Assembly (NCBI GenBank): GCA_965240325.2
Contig: OZ251222.1
Location: 3,348,001 to 3,412,000 of the forward strand
DNA length: 64,000 nucleotides
Source of the DNA: Rebecca billardiae RCC1528
Taxonomy: Eukaryota > Haptophyta
Direction: 5' to 3'
Positions 60,696-64,000 of the stretch are shown in pieces (the stretch's first letter is position 1; each line of letters starts with the position of its first letter). The position numbers and the translations under genes are program-made. Under the pieces are notes generated by a model that was given only the letters and a program-made list of their open reading frames with translations, did no database searches and was not told the origin of the DNA.

Positions 60696-61187
60696 ATGGC
60701 AACTGAACCGAGCGCGCCGAGTGGCGTGACTGAGCTGGAGATGAAGATGTCGCGACTCATGCCGGCAAAGCGCACGACCCGGCCCTTCAACTCACCCGCG
60801 GTGTGTGCACGGATGTGTCACGAGCATGGTTGCCTGCCCTGCAGGGCCAACATGACGCCTCGTCCACACCCAACGCCCGCGCCCGCGCAGGAACAACCAC
60901 CGCGCCTTCGCGCTTGCGCAGGGACAGGCGCCGCGCAAGCAGGAAGGCTCGCTCCACTCAGAATGTCTGCGCTGAACGCACCAGAGGAGGGCAGCCTCAA
61001 GCCACACACTCCGAGAGCTGCCACCTGCCTCACCCCGGCGACAACCTCTGGCGTGCCATCGGCGCCCACGACCAAGCGGAGCGAACGCCGTACGGGTGAC
61101 CGTGAGGACCATTTGGAGCGCAAGCTGCCCTTGATCGTCACGCCGTCAGCCTCGTCGTCGCCGACGCAGAAGCTGAGATTCGACTGA
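60696..61187 (+). CDS. Hypothetical small protein (doubtful)
   Basis: An ATG-led frame of 163 residues with many Thr/Pro/Ala/Arg, one cluster of Cys/His (C-H-E-H-G-C-L-P-C) and no family similarity that I recognise. The opposite strand is also open over much of the same stretch. It is listed because it is the only candidate between E4 and the AT-rich spacer; it may be non-coding. Confidence 0.2.
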   Translation: MATEPSAPSGVTELEMKMSRLMPAKRTTRPFNSPAVCARMCHEHGCLPCRANMTPRPHPTPAPAQEQPPRLRACAGTGAAQAGRLAPLRMSALNAPEEGSLKPHTPRAATCLTPATTSGVPSAPTTKRSERRTGDREDHLERKLPLIVTPSASSSPTQKLRFD

Positions 61188-61189
61188 TG

Positions 61190-62090
61190 CAACAGGTCTT
61201 TGTCAGCATGGCACGGGGGATCGCTCGCTCGGGCTCACGACTCTCTGTTCTTCGCTTCAAGGTCGAGCTGCTGTGCTGAGAGTATGAGTCCGCCAGCACG
61301 GAGTGAGCGCGCGGTGGTCCGGTTGGCCCGGGCGGCGGCGGACTGGGCACTGGCCACTGGGCCGGACTCGCCGCCGCCCGACAGTCCCAAGGCCGAGGCC
61401 CGCGGCGCCTGCCGTCGGCGTCAGGGCCAGGTCGGCTGCGCGACTGCTCGCGCGCCGTCCATCCAGCCTCCAGACGACCGTCCGAATCGGAATATGCGCC
61501 GCTGGCACCGCTGGGCAGAGTGCAGACCATGTATTTATTCATGTATCATATATATATATGTATATTAATAAAATATCATCTCAGTTTTTACAATCAAACT
61601 GAACCCTATTAAAGTATTTATAATCAAGCTATAAGCTCAAGACGTCGTAATACGATTACGACGACAGTCTTATGATACAGAGTCAGACATCAATATACTT
61701 CCGCGTCCGCCGGCGGCGTCCGCGCGCCACGACGCCGCCGTTCATTACGCCGTTCTGCCGTTCAGTGAGTGATTCACTATGATTCACTAATCACTGTCTG
61801 AGACTGTAGCTAGTCATGCACTGTCGAGTCGGTAACTACGTTGACTCATGTGACTGATGTCTGATGAATTCAGTCAGATGTACGCAGTGACGAGAGTTAC
61901 TCCGTGAGTGAGAGCTTATAAATCATATGGCTTAGCAGAATAAATATCAGTCTCACTGCTGAGTATGACAGTCATATATATAACGAGTAATATATGACCG
62001 CGTTCCGCGGTCTTTTTCCGTAGAACTAACGTAGTTCGGGGCCCGCGGTGCACCCTCCGTCGGCTGCTGTCTCAGTCTGACATGTGTAAC
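61190..62090. other. AT-rich spacer
   Basis: No gene seen. TA-rich around 61545-61570, with many GACT/AGTC-type short words after 61750. Confidence 0.55.
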
Positions 62091-62259
62091 AGTTCGCCTG
62101 AGCTGCCACCGCCAACTCAGTCACTGCCGCCCACCGGGCCGGCGGGCCGAGGACTGTCGCCGCGGGCCGCCGCGGGGACTAGCGGCCGGCGCGCGCGCGC
62201 AGGCAGGGCGAGAGGCGCTGGCGCGGCGCGAGCCGGCGCGTGCGCGCGAGCGGGCGCAC

Positions 62260-63340
62260 CTGCTTGAGGTACTCGCCCTGCGCCATGCGCTCGACGACGG
62301 GCCGCTGGTCGCTCAGCCGGCACGCCTCGTGCCGGCAGAGCGAGAGCGCGCGCCACTGCAGACTGCTGGCCCGCCGGCCTGCCGGCTGCGCAGCCGCGCA
62401 CCGAGACCGACCGAGCGGAGCTCGGGGCGGTGGAACGAGGCGAGCGGCGCGTCGCGCCTGCCGCCGCGCGTGCGCGCCTGCTCCACCGCGCCGCCGTGCT
62501 CGCCCGCCGCCTCCTCCGCCGCGTCGGCCTCGAAGACGGCGGCTGCCAGCGGCAGGCTGAGCTGCGCGCGGCTCACTCACACTGTCTGTGAGTCCTCACG
62601 CTGCTGCCGGACCTCCGCGCCGCCGTCGACCGAGTTGAGGAGGAGCTCGGGCTCGGCGTCGAGGCGCGAGCTCGCGTGCTCGAGCTCGCCCTTCAGCCGC
62701 GCGAGCTCCGGGCGCATCCGGCTCATCAATCAGCTCTGCCGCGCCGCTCGCTCGGCGGCGGCGGGCGGCGCGCTCTGCTCCGGTCGGCGAGCGACGAGCT
62801 CGCGTGCTCCGGACTCGGCTCGCCCTTGCGCGCTGCTCCTCGAGTGACGAACGCGCCCGCGGGCAGGTTGTTGCCCGTCGCCCCCGCCGCGATCTCGCCG
62901 CCCCCGCCGCGATCTCGTCGCCCGCCGCCTCCTCCGCCGCGTCCGGGCCTCGAAGACGGCGGCTGCCAGCGGCAGGCTGAGCTGCGCGCGGCTCACTCAC
63001 ACTGTCTGTGAGTCCTCACGCTGCTGCCGGACCTCCGCGCCGCCGTCGACCGAGTTGAGGAGGAGCTCGGGCTCGGCGTCGAGGCGCGAGCTCGCGTGCT
63101 CGAGCTCGCCCTTCAGCCGCGCGAGCTCCGGGCGCATCCGGCTCATCAATCAGCTCTGCCGCGCCGCTCGCTCGGCGGCGGCGGGCGGCGCGCTCTGCTC
63201 CGGTCGGCGAGCGACGAGCTCGCGTGCTCCGGACTCGGCTCGCCCTTGCGCGCTGCTCCTCGAGTGAAGAACGCGCCCGCGGGCAGGTTGTTGCCCGTCG
63301 CCCCCGCAGCGATCTCGCCGCCCCCGCCGCGATCTCGTCG
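62260..63340 (-). pseudogene. Fragments of a coiled-coil-like coding region with a 420-bp tandem duplication
   Basis: On the minus strand several short blocks read like protein: one with R-M-A-Q-G-E-Y-L-K-Q (about 62260-62350) ending at a GTGCGC donor; one with L-P-L-A-A-A-V-F-E (about 62400-62560); and a charged block with R-P-E-L-A-R-L-K-G-E-L (about 62600-62720), repeated at about 63020-63140. The blocks are in different frames, and no set of exons consistent with the local splice pattern could be assembled, so this may be a decayed or partly duplicated gene. No family is recognised. Confidence 0.3.
62525..63340. repeat. 420-bp direct tandem duplication
   Basis: Sequence from about 62525 recurs about 420 bp later (for example, the line starting at 62581 reappears at 63001). 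The copies differ by only a few bases and small indels near 62846/63266 and 62886-62930. Confidence 0.88.
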
Positions 63341-63479
63341 CGCATGTGTCCGTGGCGCGCGCCTGCGAGGTCGGACGGAGGTGACAGGCGGGCCGCGAGC
63401 TCAGCCTCGGGGAGAGCGGAGCGAGAGGGCGAGACGGACGGAGCGAAAGCCGTGACCGCGGCTGAATCAAGGGCCGGCG

Positions 63480-64000
63480 CGCCCGGGTTCGTCGCGCTGC
63501 TTTTTTTTACTATTCACAGTTAGAAGTGATCAAGTTTCCCGATCCCTTGCCTTGCCGTTTTTATCGGTTGGCGGTTGGCGGCAATCTCATACTTAAAATC
63601 GCGCTCGTAACGAACCGTTACACTAATGTCACGTCCAGCTGACGTCCAGATCGCACTTTACTGAAGGGAATCAGCTGGGCGCGGTTTTTTTTGGCCTGAT
63701 AGACCTCTCAATGCGATCTCAAAAACTCGAAACTCGGTCTCCGCCAGCCCTAAAAATCGCCCCCCGTCCCTTTTTTCTTGATCAAAGATCTTTTTGAAAC
63801 GTGGTTCGGGCCCGCTGGTGCGGGCCGTCCACGCTGCGCGCTCCGCCCTGCACCGCGGGCCATAATTTATGAGTGAGAGTACGACGACTGTCTCGACTTA
63901 CGTACGCGGACGACTGGCCGCGCAGGCGCCGCAGCCCCGCGCAGCAGCGGTCCGGGACTCACGGTCCGGATGAATGACACCGTGACACTCGGCGCTGCCG
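63480..64000. other. Non-coding right edge
   Basis: Less GC-rich than the genes, with T-runs around 63500, 63690 and 63770. No gene or RNA recognised before the window ends. Confidence 0.5.

Noticed and set aside
61200-61600. Short frames in the spacer after E4
   Set aside because: Low complexity and running into TA-rich DNA; no support.

Overview
The window looks like nuclear DNA of a unicellular alga. The genes are eukaryotic (kinesin, THADA/Trm732, an RNAi-type RNA-dependent RNA polymerase, a split AGC kinase). Coding DNA is extremely GC-rich, the spacers are AT-rich with TA runs, and genes are interrupted by short introns of 88-199 bp. The malonyl-CoA:ACP transacylase carries a hydrophobic signal-like leader followed by an Arg/Ser-rich transit-like stretch, which fits a secondary plastid. 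A haptophyte (possibly a pavlovophyte) or a pelagophyte is my best guess; the sequence alone does not settle it.

Layout. 1-3.7 kb: minus-strand retroelement cut by the window edge, with a frameshifted gag-like gene and an in-frame reverse transcriptase behind a single UAG. 4.56-10.66 kb: fold-back transposon E1. 10.8-14.5 kb: kinesin (minus, four exons), divergent from a 2,523-residue THADA/Trm732-like gene (14.7-22.3 kb). 22.7-25.9 kb: a type II membrane, glycosyltransferase-like gene divergent from a small four-helix membrane protein. 26.2-35.2 kb: a giant signalling gene with two membrane cassettes, each followed by a degenerate nucleotide-cyclase homology domain, then an AGC-type kinase split by about 550 residues that contain a degenerate receiver domain. 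35.57-42.67 kb: fold-back transposon E2. 43.8-44.9 kb: AP endonuclease. 46.1-48.3 kb: RNA-dependent RNA polymerase. 48.8-53.9 kb: a C69 dipeptidase divergent from a C2HC zinc-finger protein made of eight near-identical units. 54.4-55.5 kb: FabD. 55.7-56.8 kb: palindromic element E3. 56.9-58.3 kb: F-box-like/Tudor-like protein. 58.4-59.1 kb: FMN reductase. 59.4-60.5 kb: E4, second copy of the E3 family. 60.5-64 kb: mostly spacer plus coding-like fragments with a 420-bp tandem duplication.

Two things stand out. First, four fold-back elements of two sequence families (E1/E2 and E3/E4) are each flanked by a perfect 7-bp target-site duplication (GCCTCAG, GGGGACC, GCGCGGG, GGTAGCC). None encodes a recognisable transposase, so they look like non-autonomous passengers of a 7-bp-duplicating transposase located elsewhere. 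Second, the cyclase-homology/receiver/split-kinase protein has a domain order I do not recognise from any described family. Genes here are individually regulated eukaryotic units, often in divergent pairs with very short shared promoters (81 bp between start codons in one case); there are no operons.
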